In this document: positions 8,641 to 19,152 of the stretch, piece by piece
How positions within the stretch are numbered: position 1 is the stretch's first letter
How the letters are laid out: each line of letters begins with the position of its first letter
From: Actinomadura rayongensis
GTDB lineage: Bacteria; Actinomycetota; Actinomycetes; Streptosporangiales; Streptosporangiaceae
Assembly: GCF_009831215.1 (NCBI RefSeq)
Contig: NZ_WUTW01000001.1
Span: forward strand, 372,001 to 436,000
DNA length: 64,000 nucleotides
Direction of reading: 5' to 3'
Notes under the pieces: model-generated
What the model saw: only the letters and a program-made list of their open reading frames with translations
The model's database searches: none
What the model was told of the DNA's origin: nothing
Position numbers and translations under genes: made by a program

Positions 8641-9056
8641 CGCGACGCTTACTACGCCGGTCCGCGGTAGGCGGAGGGCGTGGCGCTGCGAGTGAACGAC
8701 TGCTACCTGCCGGACGCCGGATGAGGCCGCCTGACGCTCGTCCAGACGCTCGCTGCCGCCTCGAAGAGATCGAGCGCGGCGGCATTCTTGGCGCCTCTAC
8801 CTACTTGCGCGTAGGACGAAGCCCGCCAACTCGCGTTCACGCCGGCTCAGGACGAGTCGCCGTTTGCCGGCGTCCGTACGACCTCCGTCACGCCGCCCCT
8901 GAGCACGTTGCTCAACGTCGGCGTCTCACCGGCGGACGTGGCCAAGCGTGCAGGCACTCGGTAGAGGTGCTACTCAAGCGCTACGCCGGCTGCCTGGGCG
9001 GTCGGGAGGACAACATCAACCGGCGCATCGAACGGGGGCTTGAGGACGACGATTGA
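8641..9056 (+). pseudogene. Decayed tyrosine integrase (C-terminal part)
   Basis: Conceptual translation across frames gives the C-terminal half of an actinobacterial phage/ICE integrase: YYAGPR-stop-AEGVALRVNDCYL, LPDAG-stop-GRLTLVQT, stop-DEARQLAFTP, then PYDLRHAA with the catalytic R-x-x-H in a second frame, LSTLLNVGVSPADVAKRAG back in the first, and HSVEVLLKRYAGCLGGRED in a third, ending in a TGA at 9054. In-frame stops are TAG 8668, TGA 8722 and TAG 8812; at least three single-base indels are needed around PYDLRH and before HSVEVLL. The N-terminal half is not recognisable. The gene cannot make a working recombinase. It and the next gene lie next to a tRNA-Arg, suggesting a relic of an integrated element. 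Confidence 0.75.
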
Positions 9057-9130
9057 GATCAGGAGTGGGGCGAGCATCGCAATCCTTCCGCTCCTTTTAA
9101 GGCCCCGGTCCCACGAGGGCGGCGGGTCCG

Positions 9131-10234
9131 TCATAGCCCTGTTTTGTAGACATAGGAGACGACGGTTAGATCTTCTTCCTCGATGTACCACGGGCTTGTG
9201 CAGCAAAGAATTCCTCCGCTGGCTACTGGAGGCGTTGACGCCCGGTCCAGGTGGATCGAATGGACAACGACAAGGGCGTTGGCCGGCCCCAGTTTGCGCT
9301 GGGTCTCGACTTCAGGGCGAGTGAGAACGACCTGCGCTCCCGTTGACGTGGTGCCCTTCACCTCAACGTGAAGCCGTTGGCCGTCTCTCTTCAGGAAAAG
9401 GTCGTAGGACTCTTTCGCTCCGACGTCTTTCACCGACCAACCTTGATCTCGGAAGTACTTCGTCGCCATGTTGACGCTGTGCTGCTCCAAGATGCGGCGC
9501 TCCTCGGCATTGAGGCGGATCCCCTGCCCTTTGGAACGAACTTTCCTGCGGCGGGCTGCTTTGGCTGAAGCCTCTTCGGCCTCGATGACCTCAGGCGGAG
9601 TGTCTCCAGGAACGTAAGAAGCCCTCTGCTCGCCCCTGTAGATCTCTCCAAGGAGCCTGGACATGTAGAGAAGGTCTTCGATGAGGGTGGCTTCGCTCGG
9701 CAGCGAGCCACGGCGGTACTCAATCGCCGTAACGTTGCCGGCTTCGTACCCCGGCCCTAGCTGGGATCTGAGGGCCCCGAGCTCGATGGATTCATGGAGG
9801 TCGTCGCGTTCGGCTAGGAGAGCTGCCACGAGTGGGCGCGCCCAAGCGACCCGTGCCTTGATCTCGGTGAGCTTCCTGGGAGCGAAATCCTTTCCCGTCC
9901 ACGTGGTCGTGCCCTGGTTGAGAGACAGGTAGACCCGGTCACCGCTGGCACTGAAGAGGTAGACGACGTACCAACCTGTCGTGGCACGGGGTGCGGCACT
10001 GCGCGAGAAGACGCGCACCCACGGGATCTCCGTCTTGAGGCCCGTGCCGTCCCTGCCTTCAACGCCGAGGTCGGAGACCGTCGTGCCCGTCTCCGCCGCG
10101 ATCGTCTCGACGTGGTTGCGGATCCTCTCGGGAATCTCCGTTCGGATGATCACGCCTCGACGGTGCATCTCAAGCGTGTTCTTGGCCGACCATACGCGCT
10201 GAAGGTCAAAGGTCTCTGCGAAGAGATCATCCAC
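9131..10234 (-). CDS. McrB-N / DUF3883 predicted restriction endonuclease-like protein
   Basis: 367 residues from GTG 10234. I prefer this start to a TTG 18 bases upstream because TACGCT lies exactly 7 bases before it (leaderless signature). Residues about 5-175 match the MrcB N-terminal (DUF3578) domain (TTGWYVVYLFSASGDRVYLS, then LNQGTTTW), the part of McrB-like proteins associated with recognising modified DNA. A basic linker (KAARRRKVRSKGQG) leads to a DUF3883 domain at about 265-365 with a PD-(D/E)xK-like core: YDLFLKRDGQRLHVEVKGTT supplies D ... E-V-K. There is no AAA+ GTPase and no separate nuclease beside it, so this is a stand-alone architecture. Codon use is visibly more AT-rich than in the core genes, consistent with acquisition. 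Likely role: defence against modified foreign DNA (inference). Confidence 0.75.
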   Translation of the reverse strand: MDDLFAETFDLQRVWSAKNTLEMHRRGVIIRTEIPERIRNHVETIAAETGTTVSDLGVEGRDGTGLKTEIPWVRVFSRSAAPRATTGWYVVYLFSASGDRVYLSLNQGTTTWTGKDFAPRKLTEIKARVAWARPLVAALLAERDDLHESIELGALRSQLGPGYEAGNVTAIEYRRGSLPSEATLIEDLLYMSRLLGEIYRGEQRASYVPGDTPPEVIEAEEASAKAARRRKVRSKGQGIRLNAEERRILEQHSVNMATKYFRDQGWSVKDVGAKESYDLFLKRDGQRLHVEVKGTTSTGAQVVLTRPEVETQRKLGPANALVVVHSIHLDRASTPPVASGGILCCTSPWYIEEEDLTVVSYVYKTGL

Positions 10235-10241
10235 GCTCGGC

Positions 10242-10247
10242 AGCGTA
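10242..10247 (-). promoter_or_regulatory. -10 element TACGCT, leaderless start
   Basis: TACGCT on the minus strand with a 7-base gap to GTG 10234; supports that start for the McrB-N/DUF3883 gene. No convincing -35. Confidence 0.5.
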
Positions 10248-10443
10248 ACCAAGACCTACGACAAAGGCGGTAAATCACCACAAGTCGCTTCGGGTAAGTG
10301 GGGGGACTTCGCTGGTCATGTGGACTCGCGGTGAAGGGTCATGCAACGGCCCTGCCGCGCAAGGGCGAAGCGCTGTGTCGAGTGAGAGGGCGGGAGCGAG
10401 AGGCTCTCGCATCTCTCTCGCAGACGGTGCTAGGCAATGACAA

Positions 10444-10478
10444 CGGGCGGGTGCTCAGTTGGACTGAGCACCCGCCCG
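10444..10478. terminator. 15-bp perfect hairpin
   Basis: CGGGCGGGTGCTCAG and CTGAGCACCCGCCCG enclose TTGGA. It lies between the tRNA-Arg 3' end and the nuclease gene and can stop read-through from the tRNA. The rest of 10253-10531 shows nothing supported. Confidence 0.7.
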
Positions 10479-10531
10479 GTTCTTTGATGTCAGTGCTGAT
10501 CAGCGGCTAGCTTTCGCCGATCGTTTTAAGG

Positions 10532-10603
10532 TGCCCCCTGCAGGATTCGAACCTGCGCACACGGCTCCGGAGGCCGTTGCTCTATCCCCTGAGCTAAGGG
10601 GGC
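10532..10603 (-). tRNA. tRNA-Arg (anticodon CCG)
   Basis: The minus strand folds as a complete cloverleaf: acceptor GCCCCCT/AGGGGGC, D arm GCTC-AGGGGATA-GAGC, anticodon stem ACGGC/GCCGT with loop CTCCGGA (anticodon CCG, decoding CGG), T arm CAGG-TTCGAAT-CCTG, discriminator A at 10532. CCA is not fully encoded. Its 3' end points toward the integrase remnant and nuclease, as expected if it served as an attachment site, although I found no second copy of the 3' end. Confidence 0.95.
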
Positions 10604-10736
10604 GTGGCCGCTGGTTTGCGGCGCGAGGAAAGGTTACCAGGGTTGGTCGGTGGTCGTGCACCTCGTTTGTTCGGGGGGTGGTGTTGCGCTGCTGGGGGCG
10701 TGGTGGGTTCGCCGTGCGGGGGAGCGGGGAGTCGGC

Positions 10737-10742
10737 TACTTT
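10737..10742 (+). promoter_or_regulatory. -10 element TACTTT, leaderless start
   Basis: TACTTT ends 7 bases before the GTG at 10750, fixing the start of the response-regulator gene as a probable leaderless transcript. Confidence 0.5.
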
Positions 10743-10749
10743 CGTTGGC

Positions 10750-11133
10750 GTGAGCGAGCCACTGGGACGCGTGCTGGTCGTCGATGACGACGAGGTCATC
10801 CGGCAGCTCATCGCGGTGAACCTGCAGTTGGAGGGGTTCGCGGTCGAGACCGCCGTGGACGGGCAGGACTGCCTGGAGCGGGTCGTTGAGGTTCGGCCGG
10901 ACGTGATCACGCTCGATGTCATGATGCCTCGGCTGGACGGGTGGGTCACGGCGCTGCGGCTCAAGGAGGACGAGGGGACGCGGCACATCCGGGTCGTCAT
11001 GATCACTGCGCGGGCGCAGGAGCATGACGTTCGGCGGGGGCGCGAGATCGGGGTCGACGCCTACGTGACCAAGCCGTTCGATCCGAATCAGCTCATCCAG
11101 ACCGTCCGGAAACTCGCTGTGGTGTCCAGATAG
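10750..11133 (+). CDS. Single-domain response regulator
   Basis: 127 residues consisting only of a CheY-like receiver. Acidic cluster VVDDDEV at 10-16, phosphoacceptor Asp56 in VITLDVMMPRLDG, conserved Lys108 in YVTKPFDP. There is no output domain. The start is GTG 10750 by the TACTTT-N7 spacing; the long in-frame extension upstream runs through the antisense of the tRNA and is not coding. No histidine kinase is adjacent. It is followed after 21 bases by the ArgRS-like gene, which has its own -10. Partner unknown; it may act through protein-protein contact. Confidence 0.9.
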   Translation: MSEPLGRVLVVDDDEVIRQLIAVNLQLEGFAVETAVDGQDCLERVVEVRPDVITLDVMMPRLDGWVTALRLKEDEGTRHIRVVMITARAQEHDVRRGREIGVDAYVTKPFDPNQLIQTVRKLAVVSR

Positions 11134-11141
11134 TGGTCGGA

Positions 11142-11147
11142 TAGTCT
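11142..11147 (+). promoter_or_regulatory. -10 element TAGTCT, leaderless start
   Basis: TAGTCT lies 7 bases before the GTG at 11155, indicating a separate leaderless transcript for the ArgRS-like gene. Confidence 0.5.
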
Positions 11148-11154
11148 CACCAGG

Positions 11155-11844
11155 GTGACCCCCGCGGAGTTGGGCGCCGCCCTCGCCTGTGCAGCCGGAC
11201 GCCCTCTCGCGCCCGGTGACTTGCTGTTGAGCGTCCGCGGTCCCGGTCGGTATGCCACCGCTGTCGCGCTCAGGCTCGGGCTGGATCCGCGGGACCTCGC
11301 GCGGCGGCTTCGTCGGGTCGACGGGATTCTGGACGTCCACGGAGACGGGATGCTCGTCATCACCGTCGATCCCGCGCGTGTCGTCACCGGAGTGATCAAC
11401 GAGGGGACCGCGTTCGGACGCGCCGACGTTCCCCACATGGACTGGGACGACCGGCCTCGCACCTGGCGGAACCCCGGGTTCGTCGTGCGGTACGCGTACG
11501 CGCGTGCGGCATGGACGGAGCGCTGGGCCGGCGAGATGGGCGTGCCGGCGGGGGAGCCGCACATCGAGGCGGAAGCGGAACGGTGTTTCGCCGAGCGGCT
11601 CGCCGACCTTCCGGGACGGGCCGCGCAGGCCGAGCGGGAACAGGATCCCCGGCCGTTCGCCTTCTGTTTGGAGCGGCTCGCCGCCGCGTACCACGACGTC
11701 CACGAACATTGTCCCGCGCTGCCGAAGGGCGACGAGAAACCCGGGGCGGCGCACGCGAGCCGCGTCACACTGGCGCGGGCGGCGCGCGTCGCCCTCGGGA
11801 ACGGACTGACGATGGTGGGCGAGACACCGCGGGAGCGGATATGA
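11155..11844 (+). CDS. ArgRS-like protein with N-terminal Add1-like and DALR anticodon-binding domains, no catalytic core
   Basis: 229 residues. Residues about 1-75 resemble the N-terminal additional domain of arginyl-tRNA synthetase ([20 protein letters not shown], then IAR-like VITVDPARV), which contacts the tRNA elbow. From about residue 105 the sequence follows the ArgRS anticodon-binding (DALR) domain: [53 protein letters not shown]. The HIGH/KMSK-type Rossmann core that should sit between them is absent, so it cannot aminoacylate. In many actinobacteria full-length argS lies just upstream of lysA; here this shortened protein takes that place, 20 bases before lysA and next to a tRNA-Arg gene. 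Role unknown: perhaps tRNA-Arg binding or regulation of the amino-acid genes. Confidence 0.85.
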   Translation: MTPAELGAALACAAGRPLAPGDLLLSVRGPGRYATAVALRLGLDPRDLARRLRRVDGILDVHGDGMLVITVDPARVVTGVINEGTAFGRADVPHMDWDDRPRTWRNPGFVVRYAYARAAWTERWAGEMGVPAGEPHIEAEAERCFAERLADLPGRAAQAEREQDPRPFAFCLERLAAAYHDVHEHCPALPKGDEKPGAAHASRVTLARAARVALGNGLTMVGETPRERI

Positions 11845-11863
11845 CGAGCGGGGGAACGAACGA

Positions 11864-13255
11864 ATGAGCAGGGTCCATCCTGCGGGCGGCCGGCACGCGG
11901 ACGTGCTTCCGGAGGACCACCCGCTGCCGCCGCCGGACGACCTCAACGTCCTGGCCGAGGACGTCTGGCCCAAGAACGCGCGGCGCACCGAAGGCGTCCT
12001 CACGATCGCGGGCGTCGACGTCAGGGATCTGGCGCAGCAGTACGGCACGCCGCTGTACGTGTACGACGAGGACGACGTCAGGACGAGGGCGCGCGAGTAC
12101 GCCCAGGCGTTCCACGACGGCCACGTCCACTACGCGGGCAAGGCGTTCCTGTGCACGGCCGTCGCCCGGTGGATCCACGAGGAGGGCCTCGGCCTGGACG
12201 TGTGCAGCGGCGGCGAACTGGCCGTCGCGCTGCGCGCCGGGTTCCCGCCCGAGAAGATCACGCTGCACGGCAACAACAAGTCCGTCGAGGAACTGGACGC
12301 GGCGCTGACCGCGGGCGTCGGGCACATCGTGGTCGACTCGTTCGAGGAGATCGCCAGGCTCGGCCACCTCGCCAGGAGGCACGGAACCAGGCCCAAGGTC
12401 ATGGTCCGCGTCACGACGGGCGTCGAGGCCCACACCCACGAGTTCATCGCGACCGCCCACGACGACCAGAAGTTCGGGTTCTCGCGCGGCTCGGGAGCGG
12501 CGCTGGAGGCCGTACGGCGCGTCCTGGCCCTGAAGGAGCTGGAACTCGTCGGCCTGCACTCGCACATCGGGTCGCAGATCTTCGACCCGGACGGGTTCGA
12601 GGTCGCCGCGCACCGCCTCGCCGAGCTGCTGGTCGCGATCCGCGACGAGCACGGCGTCGAGCTGCCCGAACTCGACCTCGGCGGCGGTTACGGCATCGCC
12701 TACACGACCGGCGACGAACCGATCGACCCGAAGACGATGGCCGACAGCCTCCGCGACATCGTCGCCCGCGAGTGCCGCGCCTACGGCCTCGCGATGCCGA
12801 CGCTCACCGTCGAGCCCGGACGCGCGGTGATCGGCCCCGGCGGCGTCACGGTCTACGAGGTCGGGACGGTCAAGGACGTCGAGGGCATCCGCACGTACGT
12901 CTCGGTCGACGGCGGCATGAGCGACAACCTGCGCACCGCCCTGTACGGCGCGGAGTACTCCTGCGTCCTCGCGAGCCGCACCTCCGACGAGGGGCCGATG
13001 CTGGCCAGGCTTGTCGGCAAGCACTGCGAGAGCGGGGATATCGTCGTGCGTGACCTGTGGTTGCCCGAAGATCTTACGGCGGGCGACCTGGTCGCGGTCG
13101 CGGCCACCGGTGCGTACTGTCGCTCGATGGCCAGTAACTACAACCACGTCCCGAAGCCCGCCGTGGTGGCGGTGCGGAACGGCAGGTCGCGGGTCATCGT
13201 CCGCCGGGAGACCCCGGACGACCTGCTGCGGCTCGATGCGGAGGTCGAAGGGTGA
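11864..13255 (+). CDS. lysA: Diaminopimelate decarboxylase
   Basis: 463 residues; converts meso-diaminopimelate to L-lysine and CO2, last step of lysine synthesis. Fold type III PLP enzyme: Schiff-base Lys in [14 protein letters not shown]-phosphate region [13 protein letters not shown], and the C-terminal active-site Cys in [11 protein letters not shown]. The N-terminal 60 residues are longer than in many homologues but continue the frame with ATG 11864. The stop overlaps the hom GTG (GTGA), so lysA and hom are translationally coupled. Both pathways branch from aspartate semialdehyde, which explains the grouping. Confidence 0.96.
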   Translation: MSRVHPAGGRHADVLPEDHPLPPPDDLNVLAEDVWPKNARRTEGVLTIAGVDVRDLAQQYGTPLYVYDEDDVRTRAREYAQAFHDGHVHYAGKAFLCTAVARWIHEEGLGLDVCSGGELAVALRAGFPPEKITLHGNNKSVEELDAALTAGVGHIVVDSFEEIARLGHLARRHGTRPKVMVRVTTGVEAHTHEFIATAHDDQKFGFSRGSGAALEAVRRVLALKELELVGLHSHIGSQIFDPDGFEVAAHRLAELLVAIRDEHGVELPELDLGGGYGIAYTTGDEPIDPKTMADSLRDIVARECRAYGLAMPTLTVEPGRAVIGPGGVTVYEVGTVKDVEGIRTYVSVDGGMSDNLRTALYGAEYSCVLASRTSDEGPMLARLVGKHCESGDIVVRDLWLPEDLTAGDLVAVAATGAYCRSMASNYNHVPKPAVVAVRNGRSRVIVRRETPDDLLRLDAEVEG

Positions 13256-14550
13256 AACCGTTGCGGGTGGCGCTGCTCGGGTGCGGCGTGGTCGGCACCC
13301 AGGTCGTGCGGCTGCTGGAGGAGCAGGCGGACGATCTCGCGGCGCGGGTCGGCGTCCCGCTGGAGCTGGCGGGCGTCGCGGTGCGGCGCCGCGACCGGGC
13401 CCGGGAGGGCGTGGACCCGGCGCTGCTGACGACCGACGCCGAGAACCTCGTCACCCGCGACGACGTGGACATCGTCATCGAGGTGATCGGCGGCATCGAG
13501 CCCGCGCGGTCCCTCATGCTCGCCGCGATGAAGTCCGGCAAGTCGGTCATCACGGCGAACAAGGCGCTGCTGGCCGAGGACGGCGCGACGCTGTTCGCCG
13601 CCGCCCGCGAGTACGGCGCCGACCTGTACTACGAGGCGTCGGTGGCGGGCGCGATCCCGCTGCTGCGCCCGCTGCGCGAGTCCCTCGTCGGGGACCGGGT
13701 GCAGCGCGTGCTCGGCATCGTCAACGGCACGACGAACTACATCCTCGACCAGATGGACACCCACGGCGCCGGCTTCCAGGAGGCCCTGGAGGAGGCGCAG
13801 GAACTCGGGTACGCCGAGGCCGACCCCACGGCGGACGTCGAGGGCTTCGACGCCGCCGCCAAGGCCGCGATCCTCGCCCAGCTCGCGTTCCACACCCCCG
13901 TCACGGCGGCGGACGTCCACCGCGAGGGCATCACCGAGGTGTCGGCGGCGGACGTCGCGGGCGCCAAGGAGATGGACAGCGTCGTCAAGCTGCTGGCCAT
14001 CTGCGAGCGCGTCCCCGGCCCGGACGGCGCCGACCGGGGCGTGTCCGTCCGCGTCTACCCGGCGATGATCCCGCGCAGCCATCCGCTGGCCAGCGTCCGC
14101 GAGGCGTACAACGCGGTGTTCGTGGAGGCGCAGTCGGCGGGCTCGCTCATGTTCTACGGCGCGGGCGCGGGCGGCGCCCCGACCGCGTCGGCGATCCTCG
14201 GGGATCTCGTCGCGGTCGCGCGCAACCTCGTCGGCGGCAGCCCCGGCCCGGTCGAGGTGACGTACGCGTCGCTGCCCGTCCTGCCGATGGGCGAGACCGT
14301 GACGCGGTACTACGTGCAGCTCGACGTGGACGACCGGTCCGGCGTGCTCGCGACGGTCGCGACGGAGTTCGCGAAGCACGGCGTGTCCATCCAGGCCGTC
14401 CGGCAGGAGGGGCTCGGGGACGACGCGCAGCTCGTCATCGTGACCCACCGCGCGCCCGACGCCGCGCTGTCGGCGACCGTGGAGAAACTGCGGGAGTTCG
14501 ACAGCGTTCGCGAGGTGGCGAGCGTGATGCGCGTTGAAGGTGACGAGTAG
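13252..14550 (+). CDS. hom: Homoserine dehydrogenase
   Basis: 432 residues; reduces aspartate semialdehyde to homoserine with NAD(P)H. N-terminal Rossmann motif [23 protein letters not shown], substrate region [10 protein letters not shown] and [16 protein letters not shown], then a C-terminal ACT domain ([20 protein letters not shown]) that in this family mediates threonine feedback. GTG start inside the lysA stop. The thrC gene follows after 58 bases. Confidence 0.96.
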   Translation: MKPLRVALLGCGVVGTQVVRLLEEQADDLAARVGVPLELAGVAVRRRDRAREGVDPALLTTDAENLVTRDDVDIVIEVIGGIEPARSLMLAAMKSGKSVITANKALLAEDGATLFAAAREYGADLYYEASVAGAIPLLRPLRESLVGDRVQRVLGIVNGTTNYILDQMDTHGAGFQEALEEAQELGYAEADPTADVEGFDAAAKAAILAQLAFHTPVTAADVHREGITEVSAADVAGAKEMDSVVKLLAICERVPGPDGADRGVSVRVYPAMIPRSHPLASVREAYNAVFVEAQSAGSLMFYGAGAGGAPTASAILGDLVAVARNLVGGSPGPVEVTYASLPVLPMGETVTRYYVQLDVDDRSGVLATVATEFAKHGVSIQAVRQEGLGDDAQLVIVTHRAPDAALSATVEKLREFDSVREVASVMRVEGDE

Positions 14551-14566
14551 CGCGTCGCCGCGGCTT

Positions 14567-14572
14567 TACACT
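14567..14572 (+). promoter_or_regulatory. Possible thrC -10 element
   Basis: TACACT in the hom-thrC gap, 37 bases before the thrC start. It may give thrC-thrB a second promoter; no good -35 is seen. Confidence 0.3.
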
Positions 14573-14608
14573 TGCCGGAGAAACCGCAGGTCGTCCGAGG
14601 AGATCGAC

Positions 14609-15676
14609 GTGAACGCGACCGCCCGCGCCTGGCGCGGCCTCATCGAGGAGTACCGCGACCGGCTGCCGGTGACGGCCAAGACGCCGGTCATCACGCTGCT
14701 GGAGGGCGGCACGCCGCTCGTCCCGGCGCACCGGGTGTCGCAGCTCACCGGCTGCGAGGTCTACCTGAAGGTCGAGGGCGCCAACCCGACGGGCTCCTTC
14801 AAGGACCGCGGGATGACGATGGCCATCAGCAAGGCCGCCGAGACCGGCGCGAAGGCCGTGATCTGCGCGTCCACCGGGAACACGTCGGCGTCGGCCGCCG
14901 CGTACGCGGTGCGCGCGGGCATGACGTGCGCGGTGCTCGTCCCGCAGGGCAAGATCGCGATGGGCAAGCTGGCGCAGGCGCTCGTGCACGGCGCGCGGCT
15001 GCTCCAGGTGGACGGCAACTTCGACGACTGCCTGGAACTGGCCCGCAAGCTGTCGGTGGACTACCCGGTCGCGCTCGTGAACTCGGTGAACAAGTACCGG
15101 CTCCAGGGGCAGAAGACCGCCGCGTTCGAGATCGTGGACGCGCTCGGCGACGCCCCGGACGTCCACTGCCTGCCCGTCGGCAACGCCGGCAACATCTCGG
15201 CGTACTGGATGGGGTACAAGGAGTACGCGGCGGACTCCGTCGCATCCCGGACGCCCCGGATGCTCGGTTTCCAGGCGTCCGGCGCGGCCCCGTTCGTCAA
15301 GGGCGAGCCGGTGCTGAAGCCGCAGACGATCGCCACCGCGATCCGCATCGGCAACCCCGCCTCATGGGACCTCGCGATCGCCGCGCGGGACGAGTCCGGC
15401 GGCGCGATCGACTCCGTCACCGACCGGCAGATCCTCGCCGCGTACCGGCTGCTGGCCGCCGAGGAGGGCGTGTTCGTGGAGCCGGCGTCCGCGGCGAGCG
15501 TCGCGGGGCTGCTCCAGGCGCACGCCGCCGGGGTCGTCGAGCGCGGCTCCAAGGTCGTCTGCACGGTGACCGGTAACGGCCTCAAGGACCCGGACTGGGC
15601 GATCTCCGGCGCGCCCGCGCCGATGACCGTCAAGGTCGACGCGCACTCGGCGGCGTCGGCGCTGGGCCTCACGTGA
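14609..15676 (+). CDS. thrC: Threonine synthase
   Basis: 355 residues; PLP-dependent conversion of phosphohomoserine to threonine. PLP Lys in [14 protein letters not shown], phosphate-binding [14 protein letters not shown], and [15 protein letters not shown]. The start is GTG 14609, seven bases after GAGGAG; a longer frame upstream lacks a ribosome-binding site and family similarity. Short actinobacterial form, about 350 residues. Its stop overlaps the thrB start by 4 bases (GTGA). Confidence 0.96.
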   Translation: MNATARAWRGLIEEYRDRLPVTAKTPVITLLEGGTPLVPAHRVSQLTGCEVYLKVEGANPTGSFKDRGMTMAISKAAETGAKAVICASTGNTSASAAAYAVRAGMTCAVLVPQGKIAMGKLAQALVHGARLLQVDGNFDDCLELARKLSVDYPVALVNSVNKYRLQGQKTAAFEIVDALGDAPDVHCLPVGNAGNISAYWMGYKEYAADSVASRTPRMLGFQASGAAPFVKGEPVLKPQTIATAIRIGNPASWDLAIAARDESGGAIDSVTDRQILAAYRLLAAEEGVFVEPASAASVAGLLQAHAAGVVERGSKVVCTVTGNGLKDPDWAISGAPAPMTVKVDAHSAASALGLT

Positions 15677-16620
15677 CGGCGCGGCCGGAGCCGGTCACCG
15701 TACGGGTTCCGGCGACGAGCGCGAACCTCGGCCCCGGCTTCGACTCCCTCGGTCTCGCGCTCGCGTTGTACGACGACGTGACCGTCGCGCTCGACCCGAC
15801 GTTCACCGGGGTCGCGCTGGACGTGACGGGCGAGGGCGCCGAGGTCGCCGACCGGGGCGAGCAGCACCTGATCGTCAAGGTGCTGCGGCAGGCGCTCGCG
15901 GAGCTGGACGCGGTCGCGCCGCAGCCGCTCGGCGACGTCCCCGGGATCCGCCTGACCTGCGTGAACCGCATTCCGCACAGCCGCGGGCTCGGCTCGTCGT
16001 CGGCCGCGATCGTCGCCGGGATCCTCGCCGCGCGGGCGCTGCACCCGCACGGCGCGCTGCTGGACGACGCGTTCGCGCTGCGCCTCGCGACCGAGATCGA
16101 GGGGCATCCCGACAACGTCGCGCCGTGCCTGGCGGGCGGCCTCACGATCGCGTGGACGACCTCCGGCGGGCCCCGGCTCGTCCGGCTCGAACCGAAGGAC
16201 GCGCAGGTCGTGGTGTTCGTCCCGGACACCCGGCTGGCGACCGAGCGGGCGCGCGGGCTGCTGCCCGCGACCGTCCCGCACGCCGACGCCGCCGCCAACG
16301 CGGGCCGCGCGGCGCTGCTCGTCGCGGCGCTCACCGGCGGGCTGGACGACGCCGTCCTCCTCGACGCCACCGAGGACCGGCTGCACCAGGATTACCGGGC
16401 GCCCGCGATGCCGGAATCGGCGGACCTCGTCGCGGCGTTGCGGGAAGAAGGGGTCCCGGCCGTCATTTCCGGGGCAGGACCTACTGTCCTGGCCTTCACA
16501 ACCGCATCACGACTTGATTCGATAGATGCGCGGACGGGTAAAGGCTGGCACGTACGCCCGTTGGACGTCGCCCCCCGAGGCGCAAGCGTCCGACCGGGCA
16601 CGACCGGCGCGGGAGCCTGA
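15673..16620 (+). CDS. thrB: Homoserine kinase
   Basis: 315 residues, GHMP kinase family; phosphorylates homoserine with ATP for Thr[21 protein letters not shown] is the N-terminal GHMP motif, [16 protein letters not shown] the ATP-binding loop, and [13 protein letters not shown] the C-terminal motif. Coupled to thrC by a 4-base overlap. The C-terminal 30 residues (from [15 protein letters not shown]) are slightly extended. Confidence 0.95.
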   Translation: MTARPEPVTVRVPATSANLGPGFDSLGLALALYDDVTVALDPTFTGVALDVTGEGAEVADRGEQHLIVKVLRQALAELDAVAPQPLGDVPGIRLTCVNRIPHSRGLGSSSAAIVAGILAARALHPHGALLDDAFALRLATEIEGHPDNVAPCLAGGLTIAWTTSGGPRLVRLEPKDAQVVVFVPDTRLATERARGLLPATVPHADAAANAGRAALLVAALTGGLDDAVLLDATEDRLHQDYRAPAMPESADLVAALREEGVPAVISGAGPTVLAFTTASRLDSIDARTGKGWHVRPLDVAPRGASVRPGTTGAGA

Positions 16621-17064
16621 CCCGCGACCGCACGGGTCCCGTGCCGCACCGGTCCGGCGGGGCGTGGAGATCCGGCAGGTAAAATGCGAACACAACGACC
16701 TCTGGGGAATAGCAGTGCGCCCTGGTGATGTTAGGCTGAATGCCGCACCAGATGCCCCGTTCGGGGCCGTGTGCTCGTCAGCCGTGCGTCACCCGTCCGA
16801 TCTCCGGGATCGGTGGGTCCCGCGTACTAGGCTTCCCGAGACCGTGACAATCCGTTGTCCGGCATCCCACCGAATCTGCGGACGTGGCGGTACTGGGGAC
16901 ACCCGCGAGCAAACCGTCCCGTCCATCATCTGGCTGTGCCCAGAATCCGCGGGTCGCGGTCCCACCGCGACCGGCGAAGCCCGACTCGGCGCCCCCGCCG
17001 GGCCGCATAACCGGGTTGACTGGCCGATCGCCGGCCAACGCCCGCTCCCTGGGAAGGACCCTTA
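16621..17064 (+). promoter_or_regulatory. Long rho leader region
   Basis: 444 bases without a supported gene. TAGGCT hexamers at 16732-16737 and 16828-16833 are candidate -10 elements. Hairpins include GGTCGCGGT-CCC-ACCGCGACC (16952-16972) and CCGATC-TCCGG-GATCGG near 16799-16815. Long structured leaders that support autoregulation are known for rho in other bacteria; here that is inference. Confidence 0.5.
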
Positions 17065-18969
<1,905 letters not shown>

Positions 18970-18984
18970 CCCTCGGCTCGTGGC

Positions 18985-19015
18985 CGCCCCCGTCCGGGTT
19001 CTCCGGGCGGGGGCG
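18985..19015 (+). terminator. Terminator after rho
   Basis: CGCCCCCGTCCGG and CCGGGCGGGGGCG pair with one G-U around GTTCT, 15 bases after the rho stop, followed by a short pyrimidine stretch. Confidence 0.75.
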
Positions 19016-19047
19016 CTCGCTTTCGGGCGCCGCCGGGTACCGGGACG

Positions 19048-19120
19048 GGTGGGGTTAACCCCACCGGCGGCCCGGCGGGACGCTCCATGGCCGGATCCGG
19101 CGCGGTCGGCGAGGCTGGAG
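19048..19120 (+). promoter_or_regulatory. Promoter with 18-bp palindrome, two-component operon
   Basis: GGTGGGGTTAACCCCACC (19048-19065) is a perfect palindrome. TGGCCG at 19088-19093 and GAGGCT at 19111-19116 are spaced 17 bp, as -35/-10. The palindrome is 46 bp from AGGCTGGAG (19112-19120). The same three blocks with the same spacing occur upstream of the DUF4097 gene near 49.3 kb. Probable binding site of the downstream LuxR-type response regulator. Confidence 0.65.
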
Positions 19121-19152
19121 CAGGTCAGGGCGGGACGGCACGGAGGAACATT

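Noticed and set aside
8516..8785. 89-codon minus-strand frame antisense to the integrase remnant
   Set aside because: The plus-strand integrase similarity explains this stretch; the minus-strand frame has no family features.
8281..10604. Direct repeat of the tRNA-Arg 3' end as attL/attR
   Set aside because: I looked for the tRNA 3' sequence left of the tRNA and found no convincing second copy in the window.
10531..10749. N-terminal extension of the response regulator beginning MPPAGFEPAH
   Set aside because: It is the antisense translation of the tRNA-Arg gene, a well-known artefact; the receiver domain begins at GTG 10750.
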